64,000 nucleotides of DNA. Origin: Desulfuromonas soudanensis. Its GTDB lineage: Bacteria > Desulfobacterota > Desulfuromonadia > Desulfuromonadales > WTL. The notes beneath the pieces are model-generated. The model saw only the letters and a program-made list of their open reading frames with translations. It had not been told where the DNA came from and searched no databases. The position numbers and the translations under genes are program-made. The stretch lies in assembly GCF_001278055.1 (NCBI RefSeq), contig NZ_CP010802.1, positions 3,782,001-3,846,000 on the forward strand, in the 5' to 3' direction. This document shows positions 8,758 to 17,025 of this stretch, in pieces. The number at the start of each line of letters is the position of its first letter. The stretch's first letter is position 1.

Positions 8758-9873
8758 TTATGCCATGGCCGGGATTTCAACTTCATGGGCTATTGCCCAC
8801 ATAAAAGCACAGAGTTCTCGAGCTATAGCCGTCACGATCACCTGTTTGGATTTACCCTTCGCCAGCATACGTTTGTAGCGGGCACATAATCGGAGTTGAG
8901 CTTTCCAGGAGATATCGCAAATTGCTTGCGACAGGCCTTCTTGTCGTCTGCGTAACTCCCGACTGACCCGGGCAGGAAGGCGGTAAGCCCAGGAGGCTTC
9001 CACCAGGACCCGGCGCACATGTCCATTGCCTGCTTTGGTAATTGAACCTCGTTTCGTTGTCTCGCCACTGGAATGTTCCGATGGAACCAGTCCGAGATAG
9101 GACATCAGTTCAACGGGGCTCTTAAAGCGCTTCAAATCTCCTATTTCAGCAACGGTTGTGGCTGCGACAATCAAGGAGACGCCTCGCAGGGATTGGTAGG
9201 CTTTAGCTACCGGAAACATCCGCCACTGGGGCAAGAGTTGTTGAATCTGCTCAGTCAGCCGCTCCACCCGCCGAGTGCTTTCAGTAAGCGCGCCGACATA
9301 TTCCTGAAGGGTAATCTGCTGGGCCGGATGAGGCATTTTGATTCCAGCGATCCAGCGCATATGTGCCTGGCTCCAGGGGGTTCGTCCACTGAATCGGTGA
9401 CCGTGTCGAAGAAGAAATGCCAGAATGTGCTGCTTGGCTTTTTTCTCCGACGCCTTGGCATCCTCCCTTGATCGGGTAAGGTCCCGCATGGCTTCATCTT
9501 CGGTAAGAGGCACAAAAACGGGAGACAGTTCACCGGCTCGATGCAGGCGGGCAAGCATTTGGGCATCCCGGCGGTCATTCTTAATACGGTCGCCGCTTTT
9601 CTTGGGGATCTTTGAGGGCGCTACCACCACACAATCGAACCCCTGAAATGTAAGGTGTCGGTAAACATCATAGCCACAAGGGCCAGCTTCGTAGACGAAA
9701 TGGAGTTCGCAGCCTCTCGAAACCAGTTTCCTAACAACCTTGTCGAGAGCAACCAAACTCCCGTCAATTTTCCCATAGTGTCGAATTTCGCCGGTGCGAC
9801 CCTCCTCGGCGATAGCGATCTCAATGGAGTTTTTGTGGACGTCCAACCCGATAAACATGCTAGACTTCTTCAT
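8758..9873 (-). CDS. IS110-family transposase (DEDD recombinase)
   Basis: The 371-residue protein starts at ATG 9873, with AAGGAGG seven bases upstream. The N-terminal RuvC-like DEDD domain shows FIGLDVHKNSI (first Asp), VYEAGPCGYD (Glu), and KNDRRDAQMLARL (last Asp pair). The C-terminal Tnp20 domain shows LRGVSLIVAATTVAEIGD, the conserved PSEHSSGE serine region and KAGNGHVRRVLVEAS. Both domains look intact, so the enzyme is probably active. It catalyses excision and integration through a circular intermediate. A longer frame up to 9912 lacks a ribosome site. Confidence 0.95.
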   Translation of the reverse strand: MKKSSMFIGLDVHKNSIEIAIAEEGRTGEIRHYGKIDGSLVALDKVVRKLVSRGCELHFVYEAGPCGYDVYRHLTFQGFDCVVVAPSKIPKKSGDRIKNDRRDAQMLARLHRAGELSPVFVPLTEDEAMRDLTRSREDAKASEKKAKQHILAFLLRHGHRFSGRTPWSQAHMRWIAGIKMPHPAQQITLQEYVGALTESTRRVERLTEQIQQLLPQWRMFPVAKAYQSLRGVSLIVAATTVAEIGDLKRFKSPVELMSYLGLVPSEHSSGETTKRGSITKAGNGHVRRVLVEASWAYRLPARVSRELRRRQEGLSQAICDISWKAQLRLCARYKRMLAKGKSKQVIVTAIARELCAFMWAIAHEVEIPAMA

Positions 9874-9981
9874 GACCTGCCTCCTTGATTTTGGCTCTGT
9901 GTTGGGGTTCAAGAGCTTCCAACATAACCCACGTTTGCAAGGGGCAGGTCTTTTTTTGTCTCTAACTGTCAGCCATTATGT

Positions 9982-10542
9982 CTAGTCGAAGAGGCGCTTG
10001 AGGAACTGGCGAAGGATGGCCGCAGTCAGCCCCCAGATTTCGTGCTCCCCCACGGTGTAGAAGTGCACCGGATGGAGGCGCCCCCGGTGTTTCCAGTTCT
10101 CTTTGTGCCAGATATCCGGGTCGCGGAGGGCCTCCAGGGGGACCTCGATGACCTCGTCGATCTCTTCTCTGTTGACCCGGTAGGGGTAGGGCCAGGGGAA
10201 GCTGCCGACGAAGGGGACGACGTGGTAGCCGTGAACGGAGATGAAGTCGTCGAGGCGACCGAGGATCCGGACATCGGCGGCGGCAATCCCCATCTCCTCC
10301 TCGGTCTCCCGCAGCGCCGTGGCGCAGAGGTCGGCATCCCCGGCGCTCCAGGCCCCCCCAGGGAAAGAGATCTCCCCCCGGTGGTGATTGAGATGCCGGG
10401 TCCGCCGGGTGAAGAGGAGCGTGTCCACCCCCTGGCGGACGAAGAGGGGGACGAGAACGGCGGAGGGGCGCAGCCCGCGATCGGCGATGGAGCGCGGCGC
10501 ATGGGCCGCCAGGCGTGCGGCGATAAAAACCGGATCGAGCAT
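9982..10542 (-). CDS. NUDIX hydrolase, probable CoA pyrophosphatase (NudL-like)
   Basis: The 186-residue protein contains the NudL/UPF0035 signature LLFTRRTRHLNHHRGEISFP directly before a Nudix box (GGAW...ALRETEEEMGI). The REXXEEXG core is intact, although the upstream box Glu is Asp. Enzymes of this type cleave CoA and acyl-CoA to 4'-phosphopantetheine and 3',5'-ADP, probably as housecleaning. The ATG overlaps the rpe stop (TGATG), so it is translationally coupled to rpe. The IS110 element lies just after the stop codon and may have removed the native terminator. Confidence 0.88.
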   Translation of the reverse strand: MLDPVFIAARLAAHAPRSIADRGLRPSAVLVPLFVRQGVDTLLFTRRTRHLNHHRGEISFPGGAWSAGDADLCATALRETEEEMGIAAADVRILGRLDDFISVHGYHVVPFVGSFPWPYPYRVNREEIDEVIEVPLEALRDPDIWHKENWKHRGRLHPVHFYTVGEHEIWGLTAAILRQFLKRLFD

Positions 10543-11201
10543 CAGCGCCGCGCCGCGTTGTCCTTGAGGGCGGCGATGGTGGCGCCGTAGTCGGCCGTGC
10601 CGAAGACGGCGCTGCCGGCCACGAAGACGCTCGCCCCGGCCGCGGCAATGGCGGCGATATTGTCGGTTTTCACCCCGCCGTCGACTTCGATCTCCACCTG
10701 TAGCCCGCGGCGGTCGATTTCGGCGCGCAGCGCTTCGATCTTGGCCAGGGAAGAAGGGATAAAGCTCTGGCCGCCGAAGCCGGGGTTGACCGACATGATC
10801 AGCACCAGGTCAATATCCTCGAGGATGACCTCGAGACTCGAAACCGGGGTCGCCGGGTTGAGGGAGACTCCGGCCTTCTTGCCGAGACTTTTGATCAGTT
10901 GCACGGTGCGGTGCAGGTGGGGGACGGCTTCAACATGGACGGTGATCAGGTCGGCGCCGGCCCGGGCGAAGTCGGGGATGAAGCGGTCGGGGTTTTCGAT
11001 CATCAGGTGGACGTCGAGGGGGAGGTTGGTCACCCGGCGGGCCGCCTCCACCACCAGGGGACCGATGGTGATGTTGGGGACGAAGTGGCCGTCCATGACG
11101 TCGATATGAACGTAATCGGCTCCTCCGGCATCGATGGCCTGAATCTCCGCGCCGAGGCGGGCGAAATCGGCGGAGAGGATGGACGGTGCGATCTTGATCA
11201 T
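10542..11201 (-). CDS. rpe: Ribulose-phosphate 3-epimerase
   Basis: The 219-residue TIM-barrel protein begins [17 protein letters not shown]. It carries the metal and catalytic motifs [33 protein letters not shown] and VDGGVK. It interconverts ribulose-5-phosphate and xylulose-5-phosphate in the pentose phosphate pathway. Length matches the family. It lies 57 bp downstream of rsmB on the same strand and is coupled to the nudix gene by a one-base overlap, an arrangement seen in related deltaproteobacteria (rsmB-rpe). Confidence 0.97.
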   Translation of the reverse strand: MIKIAPSILSADFARLGAEIQAIDAGGADYVHIDVMDGHFVPNITIGPLVVEAARRVTNLPLDVHLMIENPDRFIPDFARAGADLITVHVEAVPHLHRTVQLIKSLGKKAGVSLNPATPVSSLEVILEDIDLVLIMSVNPGFGGQSFIPSSLAKIEALRAEIDRRGLQVEIEVDGGVKTDNIAAIAAAGASVFVAGSAVFGTADYGATIAALKDNAARR

Positions 11202-11258
11202 GGAAAACTCCCTGGGTGAAGGTCGTCCTGCGCGGGCGAAGGGTCGGAGAAGGGGCGT

Positions 11259-12614
11259 CTATCCGCGGCGGCGGAAGCGCACGGCGAAAAAGGCGTCCAT
11301 CCCCCCGTGGCGATGGGGAAAGGTGCTCAGCGCGCCCCTGTCGTCGAAGAGTTCCTGCCACCCGGCCGGCGCCGAAAGGCGCAGGTCCTCGCGGACGAAG
11401 TCGGGATGGCCGGCAAGAAAGGCGTCGACCACCCCGTCGGTCTCCTCCGGCGTGAGGGTGCAGAGGGAATAGAGGAGGGTTCCGCCGGGACGCACCAGGG
11501 GGGCGACGTTGCCGAGGATGGTCCCCTGGAGGAGAGCCAGGCGCCCGATGTCAGCCTCGATGCGCCGCCAGCGGGTTTCCGGGTTGCGCCGCAGCACCCC
11601 GAGACCGCTGCAGGGGGCGTCGACGAGGACGCGGTCGAAGCTTTCGGCATCGAGAAATCCGGGGGGGCGAGTGAGATCCCAGTCGCTGGTCTCGATCCCC
11701 TCGCAGCCGAGGCGATAAGCCCCTTCGCCGATGAGGCGGACCCGCTTGGGGTGCAGGTCGAGAGCGAGAATGGCCGCGGCGTTGCCGGACAGGGCGGCGA
11801 TATGGGTGGTCTTGCCGCCGGGGGCGGCGCAGGCGTCGAGAATCCGTTCTCCGGGCTGCGGATCGAGGAGGCGGGCAATGAGCATGCTTGCTTCGTCCTG
11901 CACCTGGCAGAACCCCTCGCCGGTCCCGGGGAGCGCCCCGGGCAGACGGGCGGTCACTCTCACCCCTTCGGGGGCATAGCGGGTCGCCTGCACCTCGTAT
12001 CCGGCCTTGCGCAGCTCCTCCAGGTAGGCGTCCCGCTCCAGGCGCAGGGTGTTGACCCGCAGGGTGAAGGGAGCCGGTTCGAGCATGGCGGCAGCCAACG
12101 CCAGAGCCTCCTCGTCGCCGAGCTCACGGCGCCAGCGCCGGGCCAGCCAGGGGGGGAGGGAGAGAACCTGCTCGAGATGGGCAAGGGTCGCCTTCTGCGG
12201 GTCGGGCCAGGGGATCGCCGCGGCGCCGCGGATCAGGGCGCGGAGGATGCCGTTGATGAAGCCGGTGGCCCGCTCCAGCCCCAGGGTGCGGGCCAGCTCC
12301 ACCGTCTCGTGAACGGCGGCGGGAGCCGGCACCCGGTCGAGATGGAGGATCTGGTAGGTGCCGAGTCGCAAAAGCGTCCGCACCCCGGCCTCCACCTTCT
12401 CCAGGGGCTGGCTGCAGAAGCGGCCGAGAGCGAAATCGAGGGAGCCGCGGCGGCGCAGCACCCCGTAGACGAGTTCGGTGGCCAGGCCGCGGTCGCGGGG
12501 ATCGATCCCGGGAGCGGCGCGCAGGGCGGCGTCGAGCGCCAGGTCGGAGTAGGCCCCCTCGTCGACACGGCGGAGAACCTCGTAGGCGATGTGGCGCGGA
12601 TCGAGCAGTTTCAA
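11259..12614 (-). CDS. rsmB: 16S rRNA (cytosine-967-C5)-methyltransferase
   Basis: The protein has about 451 residues: an N-terminal NusB-like RNA-binding domain (to about 140) and a C-terminal Rossmann methyltransferase. SAM-binding ILDACAAPGGKTTHIA and the catalytic-Cys motifs VDAPCSGLGVLRRNPETRW and YSLCTLTPEE are present. It methylates C967 of 16S rRNA. The start is debatable. An ATG at 12644 gives ten more residues but sits immediately behind the T-tract of the htpX terminator. The internal TTG at 12614, preceded by GAGGT, places the start clear of the terminator, so I prefer it. Confidence 0.93.
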   Translation of the reverse strand: MKLLDPRHIAYEVLRRVDEGAYSDLALDAALRAAPGIDPRDRGLATELVYGVLRRRGSLDFALGRFCSQPLEKVEAGVRTLLRLGTYQILHLDRVPAPAAVHETVELARTLGLERATGFINGILRALIRGAAAIPWPDPQKATLAHLEQVLSLPPWLARRWRRELGDEEALALAAAMLEPAPFTLRVNTLRLERDAYLEELRKAGYEVQATRYAPEGVRVTARLPGALPGTGEGFCQVQDEASMLIARLLDPQPGERILDACAAPGGKTTHIAALSGNAAAILALDLHPKRVRLIGEGAYRLGCEGIETSDWDLTRPPGFLDAESFDRVLVDAPCSGLGVLRRNPETRWRRIEADIGRLALLQGTILGNVAPLVRPGGTLLYSLCTLTPEETDGVVDAFLAGHPDFVREDLRLSAPAGWQELFDDRGALSTFPHRHGGMDAFFAVRFRRRG

Positions 12615-12646
12615 AAGGTTTGACCTCGGCTCTCGGCTGATCATTC

Positions 12647-12681
12647 AAAAAAGGCGGGGGCATGTCGGACATGCCCCCGCC
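12647..12681 (-). terminator. Rho-independent terminator of htpX
   Basis: A 14-bp perfect stem (GGCGGGGGCATGTC with its complement, 12653-12681) is followed on the minus strand by six T residues (12652-12647). It lies 49 bp after the htpX stop and directly in front of rsmB. Confidence 0.9.
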
Positions 12682-12729
12682 CAGGACAAGGGATGGCGAT
12701 CGGTTCGGCGCAAAAAAATCATGGCTACT

Positions 12730-13563
12730 TCAGCTGTGAGGCATGCTCTCCAGGCGCCGGATCCGCTCCTCCACCGGCGGGTGGGTGGAAAAGAGGGACT
12801 TGAAGCCGCCGCCGCGCAGCGGATTGACGATGAACATGTGGGCGGTCGCCTCGTTGACCCTGGGCATCGGCGAGCGGCTGTTGGCCGTTTCGAGCTTGCG
12901 CAGAGCGCTGGCCAGGTGGTGGGGACTGCCGGAAAGCTGCGCCCCGCCCCTGTCGGCTTCGTACTCCCGGGAACGGGAGATCGCCATCTGCACCAGCATG
13001 GCGGCGATCGGCGCCAGGATCATCATGAGAATCAGGGTCAGGGGGTTGCTGTCCTCGTCGTCGCGGCCGCCGCCGAAGATCATCGCCCACTGGGCCATGT
13101 GCGCCAGGTAGGAGATCGCCCCGGCCAGGGTGGCGGCGATGGAGCCGATGAGAATATCGCGATGCTTGACGTGGCTCATCTCGTGGGCCATGACTCCAAG
13201 GAGCTCCTCGCGACTGAGAATCGCCAGAATCCCCTCGGTGGCGGCGACCACGGCGTGCTCGGGGTTGCGCCCGGTGGCAAAGGCGTTGGGCGTCGGTTGA
13301 GGGAGGATGCAGACCTTGGGCATCGGCAGGGCGCCCCGCTGGCAGATCTCCTGCACCACCTCATAAAGGGGTCCGCTCTGCACTTCGCGGCCGCGGTACA
13401 TGGCGATGACGACGCGGTCGGAAAACCAGTAGCTCCCCAGGTTCATCGCCGCGGCCAGGATCAGGGCGAAGAGGGCGCCCCCCTGTCCGCCGAGGGCGCC
13501 ACCGGCGGTCACCAGCACCAGAGTCAACAAAGTCATGAGCATGACGGTACGGACGGTATTCAT
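12730..13563 (-). CDS. htpX: Membrane zinc metalloprotease HtpX homolog
   Basis: The 277-residue M48-family protease has two N-terminal transmembrane segments (about residues 5-50). The active site is HEMSH near residue 139, followed by two further hydrophobic segments (about 150-210). The third zinc ligand Glu lies in SREYEADRGGAQLSG, and STHPPVEERIRRL closes the protein. It degrades damaged inner-membrane proteins. The ATG at 13563 has AGAGGTGA upstream; a TTG one codon earlier is also possible. It is expressed as its own unit, with a strong terminator downstream. Confidence 0.95.
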   Translation of the reverse strand: MNTVRTVMLMTLLTLVLVTAGGALGGQGGALFALILAAAMNLGSYWFSDRVVIAMYRGREVQSGPLYEVVQEICQRGALPMPKVCILPQPTPNAFATGRNPEHAVVAATEGILAILSREELLGVMAHEMSHVKHRDILIGSIAATLAGAISYLAHMAQWAMIFGGGRDDEDSNPLTLILMMILAPIAAMLVQMAISRSREYEADRGGAQLSGSPHHLASALRKLETANSRSPMPRVNEATAHMFIVNPLRGGGFKSLFSTHPPVEERIRRLESMPHS

Positions 13564-13639
13564 CAAAGATCACCTCTGTCGTTAATTGAAGCGAGTTCTG
13601 CTGCCAATATAATGGCCGGGGCGGGGAAAATCAAGGGGC

Positions 13640-14419
13640 TCAAGGTTGGAGGTGTTCGTCGAGAACCCTGGCCACCTCGTCGAGAACGACGTGGGTGTCG
13701 AGGCAGGGGCCCTTGGGGCGACGGTTGAGAATGCCGATCACCGGAAGGGGGTAGGCATCGCGGATCCCGGTCGTCAGGTCGCGCTCGCAGGCCACGGCGA
13801 GGATAAAGGCCGGGCGCTTCTCGACGATCAGCTTGCGGGCCAGGGTTCCGCCGGTGGCCACGGCAATCTCCACCCCTCGGCGACCGGCCATCTCGGCCAG
13901 GGCGCTGATGTCGCACTTTCCGCAGCGGAGGCACTTGTCCACTTCGCCGGTGATTCGGATCGGACAGTCGAAGAGCTGGATGCAGTGGGGGAGGAGAATC
14001 ATCGCCCGCGCCGGCGCCACCCGCAGTTTCCGGGAACGGACCAGCTGATTGTTGAGGGCGATAAACGACTGCTGCAACAGATCGCGATGGATCCCCATGA
14101 GGCGCCCGAAGGCGATGACCGCCGGGAAGAGGGCCTTGATGACGACCCGCCGCAGTCGCTCGGAGAAGAAGAGGTCGCGCCCGGTGAGGAGGGTGAGAAT
14201 CAGCAGGGAAAGCCCGCCGACGATGAGGGCGGCGAGGGTCGCCAGAACCGCCCCGGAAATCAGCGGCAGGATGGGATGAATGTTCTCCAGCCCGACGCTC
14301 GGCACCCACCAGAGGAGAAAGGCGCAGAGCAGAACCAGGGCGCAGGCCACAGCCAGCAGTCCGATGAAAAGGCGCTTGCGCGGCTGGTACTCCCGGTGCG
14401 GGGCGGGCGTCGCGGCCAA
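13640..14419 (-). CDS. DUF116 family membrane protein
   Basis: The 259-residue protein has two N-terminal transmembrane helices (about 17-40 and 50-80), then a cytoplasmic domain with the DUF116 cysteine cluster: LPHCIQLFDCP and KCLRCGKCDISAL. These cysteines may hold a metal or Fe-S centre. A later VACERDL and CLDTHV complete the family pattern. Biochemical function is not established. The gene follows fmt with one base between them, which makes a def-fmt-DUF116 operon seen in Geobacter relatives; the link suggests co-translation rather than shared function. Confidence 0.85.
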   Translation of the reverse strand: MAATPAPHREYQPRKRLFIGLLAVACALVLLCAFLLWWVPSVGLENIHPILPLISGAVLATLAALIVGGLSLLILTLLTGRDLFFSERLRRVVIKALFPAVIAFGRLMGIHRDLLQQSFIALNNQLVRSRKLRVAPARAMILLPHCIQLFDCPIRITGEVDKCLRCGKCDISALAEMAGRRGVEIAVATGGTLARKLIVEKRPAFILAVACERDLTTGIRDAYPLPVIGILNRRPKGPCLDTHVVLDEVARVLDEHLQP

Positions 14420-14420
14420 G

Positions 14421-15365
14421 TCAGGGCTCCAGGGTCGTTCCGGGGGGGAGGTGTTTGCCCTGGAGAAAATCCCGGGCAGAAAGGCGCCTCTTCCCCGGCA
14501 ACTGCAGCTCCCGGACCAGCAGAACCCCCTCGCCGCAGGCGATGCGCACTCCGTCGGCGCCGGCGGAAAGGACCGTCCCCGGCTCTCCCTCCCCGGGCTC
14601 GGGGCGGGTGCGGGCGATTTTGAGGACCTCGCCGTCGAGATGTGTAAAAGCCCCCGGCCAGGGGTCGAGCCCCCGCACCTGGTTGTGGATCGCTTGAGCG
14701 CTGCGGCTCCAGTCGATGCGCCCGTCCTCTTTCTTCATCATCGGCGCATAGGTGCTCAGGGCGTCGTCCTGGGCTTCGGCCCTGAGCGTTCCGGCGCAGA
14801 GCCTCTCCAGAGTCTCCTCCATCGCCTCGCGGCCGAGAAGGGCCAGGCGGTCGTGGAGCTCGCCGGCGGTCTCTTCGGGACCGATGGGGGTGGCGCGCTT
14901 GATGAGCATGGCGCCGGTGTCGAGGCCGACGTCCATGACCATCGTCGTCACCCCGGCGACCTCTTCGCCGTCGATCACCGCCTGGTTGATCGGCGCCGCC
15001 CCGCGGTAGCGGGGGAGGAGGGAGGCATGGACGTTGATGCAGCCGTAGCGGGGGATTTCCAGAACGCTCTTGGGGAGGATCTGGCCGTAGGCGACGACGA
15101 CGATCAGGTCGGGGGCCAGAGCCCGCAGCTCCTCCACCACGGCCGGGTCGCGCAGCTTTACCGGCTGATAGACGGGGATCCCCCGGGCGAGGGCCAGTTC
15201 CTTGACGGGAGGCGCCGAGAGCTTGTTGCCGCGCCCCTTGGGGCGGTCGGGCTGGGTGTAGACGGCGCAGAGGTCGACCCCGGTGTCGAGCAGCCCCTCC
15301 AGGGTGGCAAGGGCAAAGTCCGGTGTACCCATGAAGACGGTGCGGATGTCCTGGGGCTTGATCAC
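14421..15365 (-). CDS. fmt: Methionyl-tRNA formyltransferase
   Basis: The 314-residue enzyme starts with the Rossmann segment TVFMGTPDFALATLEGLLD. It has the formyl-THF site NVHASLLPRYRGAAPINQAV and the conserved GVTTMVMDVGLDTGAML, followed by the C-terminal tRNA-binding OB-like domain (about 205-314). It formylates initiator Met-tRNA. Its start overlaps the def stop by 4 bp (ATGA), so the pair that adds and removes the formyl group is translationally coupled. Confidence 0.97.
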   Translation of the reverse strand: MIKPQDIRTVFMGTPDFALATLEGLLDTGVDLCAVYTQPDRPKGRGNKLSAPPVKELALARGIPVYQPVKLRDPAVVEELRALAPDLIVVVAYGQILPKSVLEIPRYGCINVHASLLPRYRGAAPINQAVIDGEEVAGVTTMVMDVGLDTGAMLIKRATPIGPEETAGELHDRLALLGREAMEETLERLCAGTLRAEAQDDALSTYAPMMKKEDGRIDWSRSAQAIHNQVRGLDPWPGAFTHLDGEVLKIARTRPEPGEGEPGTVLSAGADGVRIACGEGVLLVRELQLPGKRRLSARDFLQGKHLPPGTTLEP

Positions 15366-15880
15366 AGCTGCTCCTGCTGCTGTTCCATGATCTTCTTGTA
15401 CTTCTTGCGGAACAGCGATTTTTTGAGGGGGGAAAGGTGGTCGACGAAGAGGATACCGTCCAGGTGATCGATCTCATGCTGAAAACAGACCGAAAGGAGC
15501 CCTTCGGCGTCCCGCTCCACGGTCTTGCCGTCGAGGTCGAGATAGCGCACCCGGACCACGGCGGAGCGCGTAACGCTGGCGTAGTAGGCGGGGACCGACA
15601 GGCACCCCTCCTCCTCGCAGACCTCCCCCTCGCGGGCGATGATCTCCGGGTTGAAGGCGGTGATCAGCTGCGGCGCCTCGTCCTTCGGGGCGCAGTCGAG
15701 AACGATCAGGCGCAGCGAGACTCCGACCTGAGGGGCGGCCAGACCGACGCCGGGGGCGGCGTACATCGTCTCGGCCATGTCCCGGGCCAGACTTTTCAGC
15801 TCGTCGTCGATGACCGTCACCGGCTTGGCCACCTTCTTCAGGATCGGATCGGGATAGTGAAATATTTGCATCAGTGCCAT
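15362..15880 (-). CDS. def: Peptide deformylase
   Basis: The 172-residue Fe/Zn hydrolase carries all three family motifs: GVGLAAPQVG, EGCLSVP (metal Cys) and QHEIDHLDG (two metal His and catalytic Glu). It removes the N-formyl group from nascent proteins. I start at ATG 15880 (MALMQIFHYPDP), where the family normally begins. A longer frame to 15961 adds 27 residues with no homology-like features. It is the first gene of the def-fmt-DUF116 operon; upstream lies a REP-rich spacer. Confidence 0.96.
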   Translation of the reverse strand: MALMQIFHYPDPILKKVAKPVTVIDDELKSLARDMAETMYAAPGVGLAAPQVGVSLRLIVLDCAPKDEAPQLITAFNPEIIAREGEVCEEEGCLSVPAYYASVTRSAVVRVRYLDLDGKTVERDAEGLLSVCFQHEIDHLDGILFVDHLSPLKKSLFRKKYKKIMEQQQEQL

Positions 15881-16094
15881 GGTTCTCTGTCTCGGTGCGG
15901 GTGGAAAATCGTTGGAAAACCGCTTGGGCGGTGAGGTGAGCGGTCCGTCACAGCCACTCATGATAAGGGGAACAGTGCAGCAAAGTCAACTTATTGGCAA
16001 CGTTTCGGCGGGATCGGGTGAGGAGGGGGATGGGTCATTGACTTGAGGACGGGGCGGGGAGAAATGGGGTGGATGGGAGACACCGGTCTGCGGG

Positions 16095-16351
16095 GGGGGA
16101 CAGGCTACTTTTGCCGTCCAAAAAGTTGCCTGTCCCCCTACCCACCAACGGCCAATCCAAGAGGACCTTATCAGGAAGGAGTTCAGGTACCTTTTCAAGG
16201 AGCCAGTCCCCCAATATCGCGCTACTGTTGCCCGGGGACTGGCTACTTTTGCAGTTTAAAAGTTGCCTGTCCCCCTACCCACCAACGGCCAATCCAAGAG
16301 GACCTTATCATGAAGGAGATCAGGCACCTTTTCAAAGACCCAGTCCCCCAA
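16095..16351. repeat. Tandem REP/BIME cluster downstream of the RAYT gene
   Basis: Two 90-bp direct repeats (16125-16214 and 16262-16351, period 137, only a few differences) each start with GTTGCCTGTCCCCCTACCC. Each is preceded by a mirror arm (GGGGACAGGC or GGGGACTGGC followed by TACTTTTG), so every unit can form a hairpin. They are the typical substrates of the adjacent RAYT. The rest of the spacer 15881-16094 shows no gene. Confidence 0.8.
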
Positions 16352-16862
16352 ATGGGACTTGGCGGTGGAGGCTCAGCTTCAGTCGGCTCAACTCCCTGCC
16401 GGTCAGGGGGGTGTCGACATACTCGGCCCAATCGGAAGGCAGTTTGAGCAACCCCGTATCCGTCACCTTGCCCCCAGGGACTGGCTCCGAAGGTGCCTGT
16501 CCCTCGACTACCGTCTTTCCAAGGGGGACAGGCACCGCTTGCGCTGTCGTCTCAAAGGGGACAGGCACCGCTGATACGGAGCCAGTCCCTGGGCAGATTG
16601 TGAGGTTTTCGCGGTGGGACGACCAGGGCCAGTCGCGGGCCGAGACGACCATCCCGGCCTGCACCGGGTTGCCCTCCACGTAGCGGGCCACCGTCAGCAG
16701 GTGGTCGTCGTCCCGGACGATGAAGCTCTTGAACCGGCCTTGCCAGAGATGGCCGCTGGTGCCGTGGTGGCGGTGATAACGGCGCACATGGCTGGTCATC
16801 AGCCACTGCATCCATTTGCTCAGGTCTTCTCCCCTCTGCGGCTGGACCAACAGGTGAAAATG
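16332..16862 (-). pseudogene. REP-associated tyrosine transposase (RAYT), C-terminal part, split by RIT element
   Basis: This fragment continues, in frame, the 5' part at 20383-20565. Reading from 16856 it begins HLLVQPQRGEDLSKW and includes the RAYT core with the catalytic-Tyr region (SHVRRYHRHHGTSGHLWQG, then RFKSF) and the ending PFGG. It encodes 174 residues. Joined to the 61-residue N-terminal part, it restores a 235-residue Y1 (HUH) transposase. Between WPWSSHREN and LLKLPSDW lies a stretch of about 45 residues encoded by REP sequence, absent from usual family members. The gene is broken within its catalytic HUH motif and cannot work as it stands. Confidence 0.9.
16483..16600. repeat. 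REP copies inside the RAYT coding sequence
   Basis: Several GGGGACAGGCACCGC-type and CCAGTCCCTGG-type arms cluster here in alternating orientation. They read through in frame in the RAYT gene as a Pro/Val-rich insert (for example SAVPVPFETTAQAVPVPLGK). They appear to be REP units that invaded the gene without breaking its frame. Confidence 0.7.
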
Positions 16863-16891
16863 TTATGTGAAGCGCGAACTTATGTGAAGTT
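16861..16891. repeat. RIT left terminal inverted repeat
   Basis: This 31-bp sequence holds two direct copies of TTATGTGAAG and is the exact reverse complement of 20328-20358. It is the probable recombinase binding site. The spacer 16892-17025 to the first gene carries its promoter region but no further gene. Confidence 0.88.
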
Positions 16892-17025
16892 GCCCTCAAC
16901 TCTCTTCTGATTCTCTCATCATTTTCGCCACTCCCCTGGGTTTTCGCCAATAATTGCTGCACATAATTCTGCGCCCTGACCATCCCCGAATGCCTCGATA
17001 ATAGAGGCAAAGAAGGGAGGTTGTC

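Larger units (their letters stand above)
8424..9979 (-). mobile_element. IS110-family (IS1111-like) insertion sequence
   Basis: A transposase gene on the minus strand is enclosed by perfect 13-bp inverted repeats, ATGGCTGACAGTT at 8426-8438 and its complement at 9964-9976. Subterminal inverted repeats and a long non-coding stretch downstream of the transposase (8439-8757) fit the IS1111 group. Exact ends are estimated to within a few bases because this family makes no reliable target duplication. The element sits between the palindrome and the nudix gene, whose stop codon is only about 3 bp beyond it. Confidence 0.85.

Noticed and set aside
16125-16351. CRISPR array
   Set aside because: Only two long repeats with a 137-bp period, hairpin arms and no cas genes. 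They are REP/BIME units.
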